Shown here in pieces: positions 14,146 to 22,579 of a DNA stretch of 64,000 nt (its first letter is position 1; every line of letters starts with the position of its first letter). The position numbers and the translations under genes are program-made. The notes below the pieces were generated by a model. That model ran no database searches, was not told the DNA's origin, and was given only the letters and a program-made list of their open reading frames with translations. The stretch comes from Rhizobium sp. BT04 (GTDB lineage: Bacteria > Pseudomonadota > Alphaproteobacteria > Rhizobiales > Rhizobiaceae): the NCBI RefSeq assembly GCF_030053135.1, contig NZ_CP125652.1, forward strand, positions 1,984,001-2,048,000, written 5' to 3'.

Positions 14146-15924
14146 TCAGTGGTTATGTCGTGGCGGGTTTTTGGCGATCTGGCGGAATTCCGTCGCCCCC
14201 TCCAACACCGCGCCGTCCGACAATTGCGTGACCGAGCGGCGGTAGATCTGCTGCCACGGCGTCGCATCCGCCGGCACCGGCGGAATACCCTCGCCCTTGC
14301 GCCGTTCGATCTCGGGCTCGTCGACCAGCATATCGCAGCGCCCATGGTTGAAGTCGATGCGGATAATATCGCCGGTGCGAATCCAGGCAAGACCGCCGCC
14401 GACGGCACTTTCCGGCGACGCGTTGAGGATCGACGGGCTGTCCGCCGTGCCCGACTGACGTCCGTCGCCGATTGTCGGCAAGCTGCGAATGCCGCGTTTC
14501 AGCAGGTGATCCGGCGGCTGCATGTTGACGACCTCAGCCGAACCCGGCCAGCCGATCGGTCCGGCGCCGCGGATGACGAGGATGGTATTTTCGTCGATGC
14601 CGAGGTCGGGTTCGTTGATGCGCTTGTGATAGTCCTCGGAGCCTTCGAAGACCACCGCCCTGCCCTCGAAGACGCCTTCACGCCCGGGCTCCTGAAGATA
14701 GCGCCGTCGGAAATCCTCCGAAACCACGCTCATTTTCATGATGGCGAAATCAAAGAGATTGCCCTTGAGAACGAGAAAGCCCGCCCGCTCCTTCAGCGGT
14801 TCGGCGAACGGCTTGATGACCTCCCGGTCGCGCGCTTCCTTGCCCTCCAGGTTCTCGGCCATCGTCCGGCCCGTCACCGTGCGACAGTCGCCGTCGAGCT
14901 TTCCGGCCTGCAGCAGTTCCCACATGATCGCCGGCGTACCGCCGGCGCGATGGAAGCGCTCGCCGAGATAGGCGCCCGCCGGCTGGACATTGGCCAGCAG
15001 CGGAATATCGAAGCCGTGCACCTGCCAGTCGTCGGGATGGAGTTCGACGCCGGCGTGCTTGGCCATCGCCGCCAGATGCGGCTGGGCGTTGGTCGAGCCG
15101 CCGATCGCCGAATTGGTGCGGATGGCATTGAGGAAGGCCTCACGCGTCAGGATATCCGACGGCTTCAGATCCTCGAGCACGATCTCGACGGCGCGCCGGC
15201 CGGTGCGGTAGGCCATCTGGCCGCGCTCGCGGTAAGCGGCGGGAATGGCGCCGCAGCCGGTCAGCGACAGGCCGAGCGCCTCGGCCAGCGCATTCATCGT
15301 CGAAGCGGTGCCCATTGTATTGCAGTGGCCGACGGAAGGAGCCGAGTCGAGCGCCGCCTGAAGAAACTCCTCCCGGTCGATCTCGCCAGCCGCATATTTC
15401 CGCCGCATCCGCCAGATCACCGTGCCGGAGCCCGCCAATTCCCCCTCGTGCCAGCCGTCGAGCATCGGGCCGCCGGAGAGCACGATCGCCGGAATATCGA
15501 CCGTCGAAGCAGCCATGATCGCCGAAGGCGTAGTCTTGTCGCAGCCGGTGGTCAGCACCACACCGTCAAGCGGATAGCCATAGAGAATTTCAACGAGGCC
15601 GAGATAGGCGAGATTGCGGTCAAGTGCGGCCGTCGGGCGTTTGCAGTTCTCGAAGATCGGGTGCGTCGGAAACTCGATCGGAATGCCGCCGGCATCGCGG
15701 ATGCCGTCGCGCACGCGTTTGGCCAAATCGACATGCACCCTGTTGCAAGGCGTGAGATCGCTGCCGCTCTGGGCAATTCCGATGATCGGCTTGCCGGAAC
15801 GCAGTTCCTCCGGCGTGATGCCGTAATTCATGAAACGCTCGAGATAGAGCGCGGCCATGTCGATATGATCGGGATTGTCGAACCAGTCCTGCGAACGCAG
15901 GCGCGGCGAATGGCTGTCGTTCAC
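14146..15924 (-). CDS. IlvD/Edd-family dehydratase, probably for a sugar acid
   Basis: A 592-residue iron-sulfur dehydratase of the IlvD/Edd family. Cysteines expected to bind the cluster occur in SDLTPCNRVH, VLTTGCDKTTPSAIM and PSVGHCNTMGTASTMN, and the C-terminal domain carries LPTIGDGRQSGTADSPSILN. The sequence is closer to my memory of the pentonate dehydratases (L-arabinonate / D-xylonate type, one of which was characterised from Rhizobium leguminosarum) than to biosynthetic IlvD. It overlaps the upstream dehydrogenase gene by four bases (ATGA), so the two are translated together, which fits a catabolic pair acting on an aldonate or similar acid. Confidence 0.85.
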   Translation of the reverse strand: MNDSHSPRLRSQDWFDNPDHIDMAALYLERFMNYGITPEELRSGKPIIGIAQSGSDLTPCNRVHVDLAKRVRDGIRDAGGIPIEFPTHPIFENCKRPTAALDRNLAYLGLVEILYGYPLDGVVLTTGCDKTTPSAIMAASTVDIPAIVLSGGPMLDGWHEGELAGSGTVIWRMRRKYAAGEIDREEFLQAALDSAPSVGHCNTMGTASTMNALAEALGLSLTGCGAIPAAYRERGQMAYRTGRRAVEIVLEDLKPSDILTREAFLNAIRTNSAIGGSTNAQPHLAAMAKHAGVELHPDDWQVHGFDIPLLANVQPAGAYLGERFHRAGGTPAIMWELLQAGKLDGDCRTVTGRTMAENLEGKEARDREVIKPFAEPLKERAGFLVLKGNLFDFAIMKMSVVSEDFRRRYLQEPGREGVFEGRAVVFEGSEDYHKRINEPDLGIDENTILVIRGAGPIGWPGSAEVVNMQPPDHLLKRGIRSLPTIGDGRQSGTADSPSILNASPESAVGGGLAWIRTGDIIRIDFNHGRCDMLVDEPEIERRKGEGIPPVPADATPWQQIYRRSVTQLSDGAVLEGATEFRQIAKNPPRHNH

Positions 15925-16829
15925 TGCTTTCCTCCCGGCCGGCCATTCTTCTCTTCGAGATGGAGAAGCAGGCCGCTGTGATCCTTTTCGCCATTGCCGT
16001 TGGCGACGAATTCGCTGAATTCGGCATGCACCACCGCAGTCAGCGGCAGCGTCAGCGACAGGCTGCCGGCCGTCTCCATGGCGGCGTTCAGATCCTTCAG
16101 CTGGTTGCTGGACGAACCGCCCGGCGTAAACTGCCGCTCGACCATGCGCTTACCGTGAAGTTCCAGGATACGGCTCTCGGCAAAGCCGCCGCGAATGGCG
16201 TCGCGGAAGGCCGCCGGCGAGCCGCCGCCGGCCGCAATCAGCATCATCGCTTCGGCAACGGCACCGATCGTCACCGCGACGATCTGCTGGTTGGCAAGCT
16301 TGGCAAGCTGGCCCGCACCGCTTGGACCGACGCGGGTCACGCGCCCCATCGGCGCAAAGACATCAGCAAGCCCGTCGATCACCTCCTTGTCGCCGCCCGC
16401 CATGATCGCCAGCGTACCGGCTTCCGCCCCGACCACGCCGCCGGAAACCGGCGCATCGACATGAGCGATACCGCGTTCGGCAAGCCCTGCTGCATGATCG
16501 CGGGCAAAATGCGGGGCAATCGAACTCATGTCGATGACAGTGGCGCCCGGCGCCATCGCACTGGCCGCGCCACGGTCGAACAGCACGTCCCTCACCGCTT
16601 CGGCATTGGTCAGCATGGTGATGACGACGTCGGCGCCCGCAGCGGCATCGATGGGCGTTTCCGCTAGGACCGCGCCGTCTCCCGCCAGTGCTTCGGCCTT
16701 GCTCCGATCGCGATTCCAGACGGTGACGGCAAAGCCCGCGCCCAGCAGCCGGCGGGCCATCGGCGCGCCCATCAGGCCGGTGCCGAGAAAGGCGATCCGC
16801 CTGCCGTCATGACCTCTACTCCCTGTCAT
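15921..16829 (-). CDS. NAD(P)-dependent beta-hydroxyacid dehydrogenase (GarR/MmsB-like)
   Basis: A 302-residue member of the 3-hydroxyisobutyrate dehydrogenase / tartronate semialdehyde reductase family. The Rossmann motif GLMGAPMARRLLGAGF sits within FLGTGLMGAPMA near residue 15; the substrate-binding segment DAPVSGGVVGAEAGTLAIM and the catalytic Lys region GQLAKLANQQIVAVTIG match the family. Substrate specificity is not readable. It is the first gene of a two-gene operon with the sugar-acid dehydratase, so reduction or oxidation of a hydroxyacid from that pathway is the likely role. Confidence 0.85.
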   Translation of the reverse strand: MTGSRGHDGRRIAFLGTGLMGAPMARRLLGAGFAVTVWNRDRSKAEALAGDGAVLAETPIDAAAGADVVITMLTNAEAVRDVLFDRGAASAMAPGATVIDMSSIAPHFARDHAAGLAERGIAHVDAPVSGGVVGAEAGTLAIMAGGDKEVIDGLADVFAPMGRVTRVGPSGAGQLAKLANQQIVAVTIGAVAEAMMLIAAGGGSPAAFRDAIRGGFAESRILELHGKRMVERQFTPGGSSSNQLKDLNAAMETAGSLSLTLPLTAVVHAEFSEFVANGNGEKDHSGLLLHLEEKNGRPGGKQ

Positions 16830-16929
16830 TCAGTCCTCCCAACTGTTGTCCGTCTTTGATAGTCCCCTCGCCCCCGGTTGCAAACCGTTTTGACTGGCGC
16901 AAAGCACTTTTGTGGTGTGTCCTTGGATA

Positions 16930-16977
16930 GAGCATGATGTCGTCCGAAAACCGCGCGCACTTTTCGGCATCATGCTC
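16930..16977. repeat. RIME-like rhizobial palindromic repeat
   Basis: A 48-base palindromic element with arms GAGCATGATG and CATCATGCTC and inner pairing CCGAAAA / TTTTCGG. I recognise this as the type of intergenic mosaic element (RIME) found in many copies in Rhizobium genomes. It lies between the dehydrogenase gene and the end of the RND operon, directly after the proposed terminator. Confidence 0.7.
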
Positions 16978-16988
16978 TGAAAACGATA

Positions 16989-17014
16989 CGGGCGAGAACC
17001 GAAGTTCCCGCCCG
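16989..17014 (-). terminator. Terminator of the first RND operon
   Basis: Stem CGGGCG-A-GAAC / GTTC-C-CGCCCG (16989-16999 and 17004-17014) with loop CGAA. Read on the minus strand it is followed by TATCGTTTT, 31 bases after the pump stop codon. Confidence 0.65.
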
Positions 17015-17045
17015 ATTTACTCGACAAAGGAAGGTTGAATTCCGT

Positions 17046-20000
17046 TTATTCCGCCGCCAGCCGGATGACCTCCGCCTCTTCTTCCTTGTGTTCGTCCGGC
17101 TTGTGCTGGACGAGCGGACGGTTGCCCGTCAACCGCCGCAAGAGCACGTAGAAGACAGGCGTCATGAAGATGCCGAAGAAAGTCACCCCGATCATGCCCG
17201 AGAAGACCGCGACCCCCATGGCCGCGCGCATCTCGGCGCCAGCGCCGGTGGAGACGACGAGCGGCACGACGCCCATGATGAAGGCGAGCGAGGTCATCAG
17301 GATCGGACGAAGACGCAGCCGGCTGGCCTCGATCGCGGCCTCCCGCGGCGTCCTGCCCTCAAACTCCAGTTCGCGAGCGAATTCCACGATCAGGATCGCG
17401 TTCTTCGCGGATAGGCCGACCAGTACCACCAGACCGATCTGGGTGAAGATATTGTTGTCTCCACCGGTGAGCCAGACGCCCGTCAGCGCGGCCAGCACAC
17501 CCATCGGCACTATCATGATAATCGCGAGCGGCAAGGTCAGGCTTTCATACTGGGCGGCCAGCACCAGGAAGACCAGCAACAGCGCCAAGGGGAAGACGAC
17601 GATGCTCGAATTGCCGGCAAGGATCTGCTGATAGGTCAGATCCGTCCATTCGAAGTCGATGCCCGCCGGCAAGGTCTCGTGCAGGATCTTCTCGATTGCC
17701 GCCTGCGCCTGGCCGGACGAGAAGCCCGGTGCCGGACCGCCGTTGATATCGGCAGCGAGGAAGCCGTTGTAGCGGTTCGCACGCTCCGGACCGGTGCTCG
17801 GCTCCACCTTCAAGAGGGCCGAAAGCGGGATCATCTCACCCGATGCCGACCGGACCTTCAACTGGCCGATATCTTCCGGCTGGGCGCGGAATTTCGCATC
17901 GGCCTGCACACGGACGCTGTAGGTGCGGCCGAAGGCGTTGAAGTCGTTCACATAGAGCGAACCGAGATAGATCTGCAGCGTCTGAAAGACGTCGGTGACG
18001 GAAACCCCGAGCTGCTCGGCCTTGGCACGGTCGAGATCGGCATAGAGCTGCGGCACGTTGATCTGGAAGCTGGAGAACAGCCCGGCGAGCTCAGGCGCCT
18101 GGTAGGCTTTTGCAAGCACGGCCTTGGTCGCCTCGTCGAGCGCCTGGTTGCCGAGGCCGGCACGATCCTCGATCTGCAGCTTGAAGCCGCCCGTCGTGCC
18201 GAGACCATTGACCGGCGGCGGCGGGAACATGGCGATGAAGGCGTCCTGGATGACGCCAAACTTCTGGTTCAGCGCCATGGCGATCGCGCCGCCCGAAAGA
18301 TCCGGCGTCTTGCGCTCCTCGAAATCCTTCAGCGTCACGAAGACGATGCCGGCATTGGAGGAGTTGGTGAAGCCGTTGATCGACAGGCCCGGGAAGGCGA
18401 TCGCATTGGCAACGCCCGGCTGCGCCAGCGCAATGTCGGTCATGCGCTTGATGACGTCTTCCGTGCGGTCGAGGCTAGCTGCATCCGGCAACTGGGCGAA
18501 GCCGATCAGATACTGCTTGTCCTGCGACGGCACGAAGCCGCCGGGAACCGTGCTGAACAGGCTGTAGGTCGCACCGACCAGCGCCAGATAGATCACCATG
18601 ACGATGCTCTTGCGCGACAACAGCCCACCCACGCCCTTGCCGTAGGCATTCGAGCCCGCGCCGAAGACACGGTTGAAGCCGCGGAAGAACCAGCCGAAGA
18701 TGGCGTCCATGAACCGCGTCAGCCAGTCCTTCGGCTGATCATGGCCCTTCAAGAGAAGGGCCGCCAGCGCCGGAGACAGGGTGAGCGAGTTGAAGGCCGA
18801 GATGACGGTCGAGATTGCGATCGTCAGCGCGAACTGGCGATAGAACTGGCCCGACAGGCCGGAGATGAAGGCGAGCGGCACGAACACCGCGACGAGAACC
18901 AGCGCGATCGCGACGATCGGACCGGAGACTTCCCTCATCGCCTTGTAGGTGGCAGCCCGCGGCGACAGGCCTTGTTCGATATTGCGCTCGACGTTTTCGA
19001 CCACCACGATCGCGTCGTCCACGACGATACCGATCGCCAGCACCAGGCCGAACAGACTGAGCGCGTTGATCGAGAAGCCGAAGACATACATGACCGCGAA
19101 AGTGCCGATGATCGAGACAGGAACAGCGATCAGCGGGATGATCGAGGCACGCCACGTCTGCAGGAACAGGATGACGACGAGGACGACGAGCGCGATGGCT
19201 TCGAGCAGCGTGTCGATGACCTTCTCGATCGAGGCCCGCACGAATTTCGTCGTATCGTAGACGATCTCGTATTTGACGCCCTCAGGCATGGCGAGCTGCA
19301 GCTGATCCATAGTCGCGTTCACATTGTCCGCGATCTCGATCGCGTTCGAACCCGGCGCCTGAAGAACGGCGACGGCGACGGCCGGCTTGCCGTCGAGCAG
19401 CGAGCGCAACGTATAGTCGGCAGCACCGAGCTCGATGCGGGCGACATCGCGAAGGCGGGTGATCTCGCCATTGGCGCCCGTCTTGACGATGATGTTGCCG
19501 AACTCCTCGGGCGTGCGCAGGCGGCCCTGGGCATTGACGTTGAGCTGCAGGTCCACACCGGGCTGGCTCGGCGATGCGCCGATGATACCGGCGGCGGCCT
19601 GGATGTTCTGGGAACTGATCGCGCTGCTGATGTCGCTGGCGGCAAGATTGTGCTCGGCGGCCTTTTGCGGGTCGATCCAGACACGCATGGAATAGTCGCC
19701 GGCGCCGAACACCTGCACCTGACCGACGCCTGCGATGCGGGCGAGTCGATCCTTGACGTTCAGGGTCGCGTAATTGCGAAGATAGGTGATGTCGTGACTG
19801 TTCCCGTCGGAGACGAGGTTGACGACCATGATGAAGTTGGGTGAGCTCTTGACCGTCGTGATGCCGAGCGAACGGACTTCCGCCGGCAGGCGCGGTTCGG
19901 CCTGCGAAACGCGGTTCTGCACGAGCTGCTGCGCCTTGTCGGGGTCGGTGCCGAGCTTGAAGGTAACGGTGACGTTGAGCACGCCGTCCGATGTCGCCTG

Positions 20001-20246
20001 GCTAGCCATATAGAGCATGCCTTCGACGCCATTGATCTGCTCTTCGAGCGGCGTCGCCACCGTTTCGGCGATGACGCTTGGGTTGGCGCCGGGATAGGTA
20101 GCGCGCACGACGATCGACGGCGGCACGACCTCCGGATATTCGGAGATCGGCAGCGCGCGCAGGCCGATCAGGCCGGCAACCAGGATGAGGACCGAAAGAA
20201 CGCCGGCAAAGACCGGGCGGTCGACAAAGAATCTGGAGATGTTCAT
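17046..20246 (-). CDS. RND efflux pump, inner-membrane permease (HAE1 family)
   Basis: A 1066-residue proton-driven multidrug exporter of the AcrB/MexF type, the normal length. Twelve membrane helices in the 1+6+5 arrangement are expected, with two large periplasmic loops. GIVVDDAIVVVENVERN in helix 4 has the adjacent Asp pair of the proton relay, and GLSAKNAILIVEFA in helix 10 holds the relay Lys. The N-terminus NISRFFVDRPVFAGVLSVL is typical. The matching adaptor gene lies 118 bases upstream on the same strand. No outer-membrane channel gene is adjacent, so it probably shares a TolC-type protein encoded elsewhere. Substrates are unknown. Confidence 0.93.
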   Translation of the reverse strand: MNISRFFVDRPVFAGVLSVLILVAGLIGLRALPISEYPEVVPPSIVVRATYPGANPSVIAETVATPLEEQINGVEGMLYMASQATSDGVLNVTVTFKLGTDPDKAQQLVQNRVSQAEPRLPAEVRSLGITTVKSSPNFIMVVNLVSDGNSHDITYLRNYATLNVKDRLARIAGVGQVQVFGAGDYSMRVWIDPQKAAEHNLAASDISSAISSQNIQAAAGIIGASPSQPGVDLQLNVNAQGRLRTPEEFGNIIVKTGANGEITRLRDVARIELGAADYTLRSLLDGKPAVAVAVLQAPGSNAIEIADNVNATMDQLQLAMPEGVKYEIVYDTTKFVRASIEKVIDTLLEAIALVVLVVILFLQTWRASIIPLIAVPVSIIGTFAVMYVFGFSINALSLFGLVLAIGIVVDDAIVVVENVERNIEQGLSPRAATYKAMREVSGPIVAIALVLVAVFVPLAFISGLSGQFYRQFALTIAISTVISAFNSLTLSPALAALLLKGHDQPKDWLTRFMDAIFGWFFRGFNRVFGAGSNAYGKGVGGLLSRKSIVMVIYLALVGATYSLFSTVPGGFVPSQDKQYLIGFAQLPDAASLDRTEDVIKRMTDIALAQPGVANAIAFPGLSINGFTNSSNAGIVFVTLKDFEERKTPDLSGGAIAMALNQKFGVIQDAFIAMFPPPPVNGLGTTGGFKLQIEDRAGLGNQALDEATKAVLAKAYQAPELAGLFSSFQINVPQLYADLDRAKAEQLGVSVTDVFQTLQIYLGSLYVNDFNAFGRTYSVRVQADAKFRAQPEDIGQLKVRSASGEMIPLSALLKVEPSTGPERANRYNGFLAADINGGPAPGFSSGQAQAAIEKILHETLPAGIDFEWTDLTYQQILAGNSSIVVFPLALLLVFLVLAAQYESLTLPLAIIMIVPMGVLAALTGVWLTGGDNNIFTQIGLVVLVGLSAKNAILIVEFARELEFEGRTPREAAIEASRLRLRPILMTSLAFIMGVVPLVVSTGAGAEMRAAMGVAVFSGMIGVTFFGIFMTPVFYVLLRRLTGNRPLVQHKPDEHKEEEAEVIRLAAE

Positions 20247-20364
20247 ATCAAAGCCCTCTCCGGGGTGAACATGGATGCAACGTCCCTCTCCGGCGGTTTG
20301 GCAGCCGCCGGCGGGTCATGTCATTTCGGATATCGGCCCTCCCCGAGCGGGGAAGGCGAAGTCT

Positions 20365-21555
20365 TTACTGCGCGGTCGCGACCTTCTCTTCCATCTGAGG
20401 TGCGACGACGGCACCCGGACGGATGCGCTGCAGACCGTTGACGACGATCTTCTCGCCGACGTTCAGGCCGCTTTCGACCACCCGCTGGCCGTCGGCCAGT
20501 GTGCCGAGCTGGACCTGCCGGTAGGCCACCTTGTTCTCATCGTCGACGATGAAGACGAATTTCTTGTCCTGGTCGGTGCCAACGGCGCGGTCGCTGATGA
20601 CGATCTTGTTCTCGGCCTTCGGCTGGCCCATGCGCACCCGCACGAACTGGCCGGGGATGAGACGCCCGCCCGGATTGTCGAAGACGGCGCGAACGCCAAT
20701 CGTGCCGCTTGATGCATCGACCTCGTTGTCGATCAATTGCAGCTTGCCCTTGATCGGCGTGCCGCTGTCGGTCAGCGTGCCGACCTCGACCGGGATCTCT
20801 TCGACGGGAGGCAGGGCGCTGTCCGTCTGCGGAAGCTGGGCGAGCGCCCGCGTCACCATCTCTTCGCTGGCATTGAAGCTCGCATAGATCGGATCGACGG
20901 AAACGAGCGTCGTCAGCGCCGGCGAGGCCGACCCGGCCGCCACGAGGTTGCCGGCGGTCACCTCGATCTTGCCGATACGGCCGGACACTGGAGCCCGCAC
21001 CTCAGTGTAATCGAGATCGAGCTGGGCCGACTGCAGTGCGGCCTGCGCCGAACGCAGCCCCGCCTGGGCCTCGGCCAGCGTGCTCTGCCGCTGATCGAGA
21101 TCGCTCTGGGAGATGGTGCGGTTGTCGGAAAGCCGGCGGCCGCGATCGAGTTCGGTCTGCGCCAGGCTGACCTTGGCCTCGGCCGAAGCGACCTGGCCTT
21201 GCGCCTGCGCCACGCTCGCCTGGTAGGGAGCCGGATCGATGGTGAAGAGCAGATCGCCCTGCTTCACCAGCGCCCCTTCGCGGAAAGCCACCGCCAGGAT
21301 GGCGCCGGCGACGCGCGAACGCACCTGCACCCGGTCGACCGCTTCGAGACGGCCGGAGAAATTTTCCCAGGCCGTCACGTCGCGCGCCGCGACGACGGCA
21401 ACCGTCACCGGCACAGCGGGAGCCTGTGCGGGGGCCGAAGCGGCCGTGGCGGTCGTGCTCATCGGCAATTCGAAAAACAATGCGGCGCCGGAAACGGACG
21501 CAACAAGGCCTAAGCCGGCGCCCACCAGGGCCCAGCGCTTACTTCTAGACGTCAT
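20365..21555 (-). CDS. RND efflux pump periplasmic adaptor
   Basis: A 396-residue membrane-fusion protein linking the RND permease to an outer-membrane channel. Order: N-terminal membrane anchor or signal (about residues 8-30), first barrel/lipoyl half (VTAWENFSGRLEAVDRVQVR, GDLLFTIDPAPYQ), alpha-helical hairpin (about 95-165, Ala/Gln-rich repeats), second lipoyl half (LDYTEVRAPVSGRIG), and C-terminal barrel and membrane-proximal domains (IDNEVDASSGTIGVRAVFDN, RLIPGQFVRVRMG). The ATG at 21555 has GGAGAG five bases upstream; the longer frame lacks a site. It follows the hydrolase-like gene by 48 bases and precedes the permease. Confidence 0.9.
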   Translation of the reverse strand: MTSRSKRWALVGAGLGLVASVSGAALFFELPMSTTATAASAPAQAPAVPVTVAVVAARDVTAWENFSGRLEAVDRVQVRSRVAGAILAVAFREGALVKQGDLLFTIDPAPYQASVAQAQGQVASAEAKVSLAQTELDRGRRLSDNRTISQSDLDQRQSTLAEAQAGLRSAQAALQSAQLDLDYTEVRAPVSGRIGKIEVTAGNLVAAGSASPALTTLVSVDPIYASFNASEEMVTRALAQLPQTDSALPPVEEIPVEVGTLTDSGTPIKGKLQLIDNEVDASSGTIGVRAVFDNPGGRLIPGQFVRVRMGQPKAENKIVISDRAVGTDQDKKFVFIVDDENKVAYRQVQLGTLADGQRVVESGLNVGEKIVVNGLQRIRPGAVVAPQMEEKVATAQ

Positions 21556-21603
21556 CAGTGCTCTCCTTGCGGCCCCCAAGGCCGCCGAAATATCAGGTCT
21601 TCT

Positions 21604-22416
21604 TCAATGCAATTGCGGTTGGACGCTTACGTCCCGAAGGAAGCTTCCGAAATGGCGGCTGACGTTTTCCTGCCAGTCGAGCGCTCCGTCGGATTTCCCA
21701 CCATAAATCGAGGGCCAGCCCGTCCCGGCGGGAAGAACATGCTGACGCACACCGACACCGGCCTGTTTCAGGCGGGCACCGTAACCAATTGTTTCGTCGT
21801 GCAGCGGATCGTCCTCCGCTGTGAATATCAGCGCCGGCGCGACGCCTGAGATACGCGAACAGAGGCAAGGCGCCGCATAAGGGTGGCAACCGCCGCCGCT
21901 CAGATAGTGGCTCCAGCCCTCCGTCCAGCGCCGGCGCATGCCGATGGCATCCGCCTTGCGGATCGAGGACGTGCCCATGAACGGATCGAGCAGCGGCGAA
22001 ATCAGCACCTGGCCGTCGAGCGCATCCGGCATCTGGTCGCGCGCCTTCAGAGCCACGCCGGCGGCAACATTGCCGCCTGCTTCTTCGCCGGCGACGAAGA
22101 GCAGCGACTTGCGGTCACCGAGACCGGCGCGTTTGTTGGCGAGATAGCTGAAAACCGAGAAGGCGACTTCCAACGCCTGCGGAAACAGATTGCCGGAAAG
22201 GCTGCTGTAATCGGCAGCGACAACGATGGCCCCTGCTTTGGCGAGGCTGATTGCCACCGGCCGGTCGACGTTCTTGTCGCTGTCGAGAAAGGCGCCGCCA
22301 TGCAGGTAAAGCACGATGGGCGGACCCTTGCCGTAGTCGGCGCCCTGGTAGATGCGTGCGGAAACGGGGCCGATGGCCACCTTATCCAGCATCATATCTT
22401 TCCATTCCACCGTCAT
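21604..22416 (-). CDS. Alpha/beta-hydrolase-fold protein lacking the catalytic serine
   Basis: A 270-residue protein of the hormone-sensitive-lipase-like branch. The oxyanion-hole motif is present (LYLHGGAFLDSD), but the nucleophile elbow, usually GDSAGG, reads GEEAGGN, so Ser is replaced by Glu. The acid position looks kept (TAEDDPLHDE). The final His region reads LPAGTGWPSIYG with no His at the usual place. It is therefore probably not a normal esterase; it may be a binding protein or use different chemistry. It is the first gene of the RND operon. The ATG at 22416 is preferred, but a TTG at 22452 would add 12 residues. Confidence 0.75.
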   Translation of the reverse strand: MTVEWKDMMLDKVAIGPVSARIYQGADYGKGPPIVLYLHGGAFLDSDKNVDRPVAISLAKAGAIVVAADYSSLSGNLFPQALEVAFSVFSYLANKRAGLGDRKSLLFVAGEEAGGNVAAGVALKARDQMPDALDGQVLISPLLDPFMGTSSIRKADAIGMRRRWTEGWSHYLSGGGCHPYAAPCLCSRISGVAPALIFTAEDDPLHDETIGYGARLKQAGVGVRQHVLPAGTGWPSIYGGKSDGALDWQENVSRHFGSFLRDVSVQPQLH

Positions 22417-22488
22417 GCTTCCGGTCTCTTCTGCGTCAGCACAGGCAGACAACGTCTGCCGCTTGCATTTTGCATAAAAAAGATATTG

Positions 22489-22508
22489 TTATTCCAACCA
22501 AGGAATAA
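22489..22508. promoter_or_regulatory. Candidate LysR-type operator
   Basis: TTATTCC, six bases, GGAATAA (22489-22508): a perfect 7-base inverted repeat that contains the T-N11-A core typical of LysR-family binding sites. It sits in the 163-base region between the divergent lysR gene and the hydrolase/RND operon, 71 bases upstream of the LysR start and 72 upstream of the hydrolase start. It fits shared control of both directions. Confidence 0.55.
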
Positions 22509-22579
22509 GAAGCTATATCGCGATAACACTGTTCCAGATCTCGAACAATGCTGCAACGCAAACTGCGGATTTCAAACCG

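Noticed and set aside
14149..15981. A 610-residue plus-strand frame
   Set aside because: It is antisense to the IlvD/Edd dehydratase; long shadow frames are common at this GC content.
17679..19844. A 721-residue plus-strand frame
   Set aside because: It is antisense to the first RND pump and has the Arg/Asp/His-rich composition of a shadow frame.
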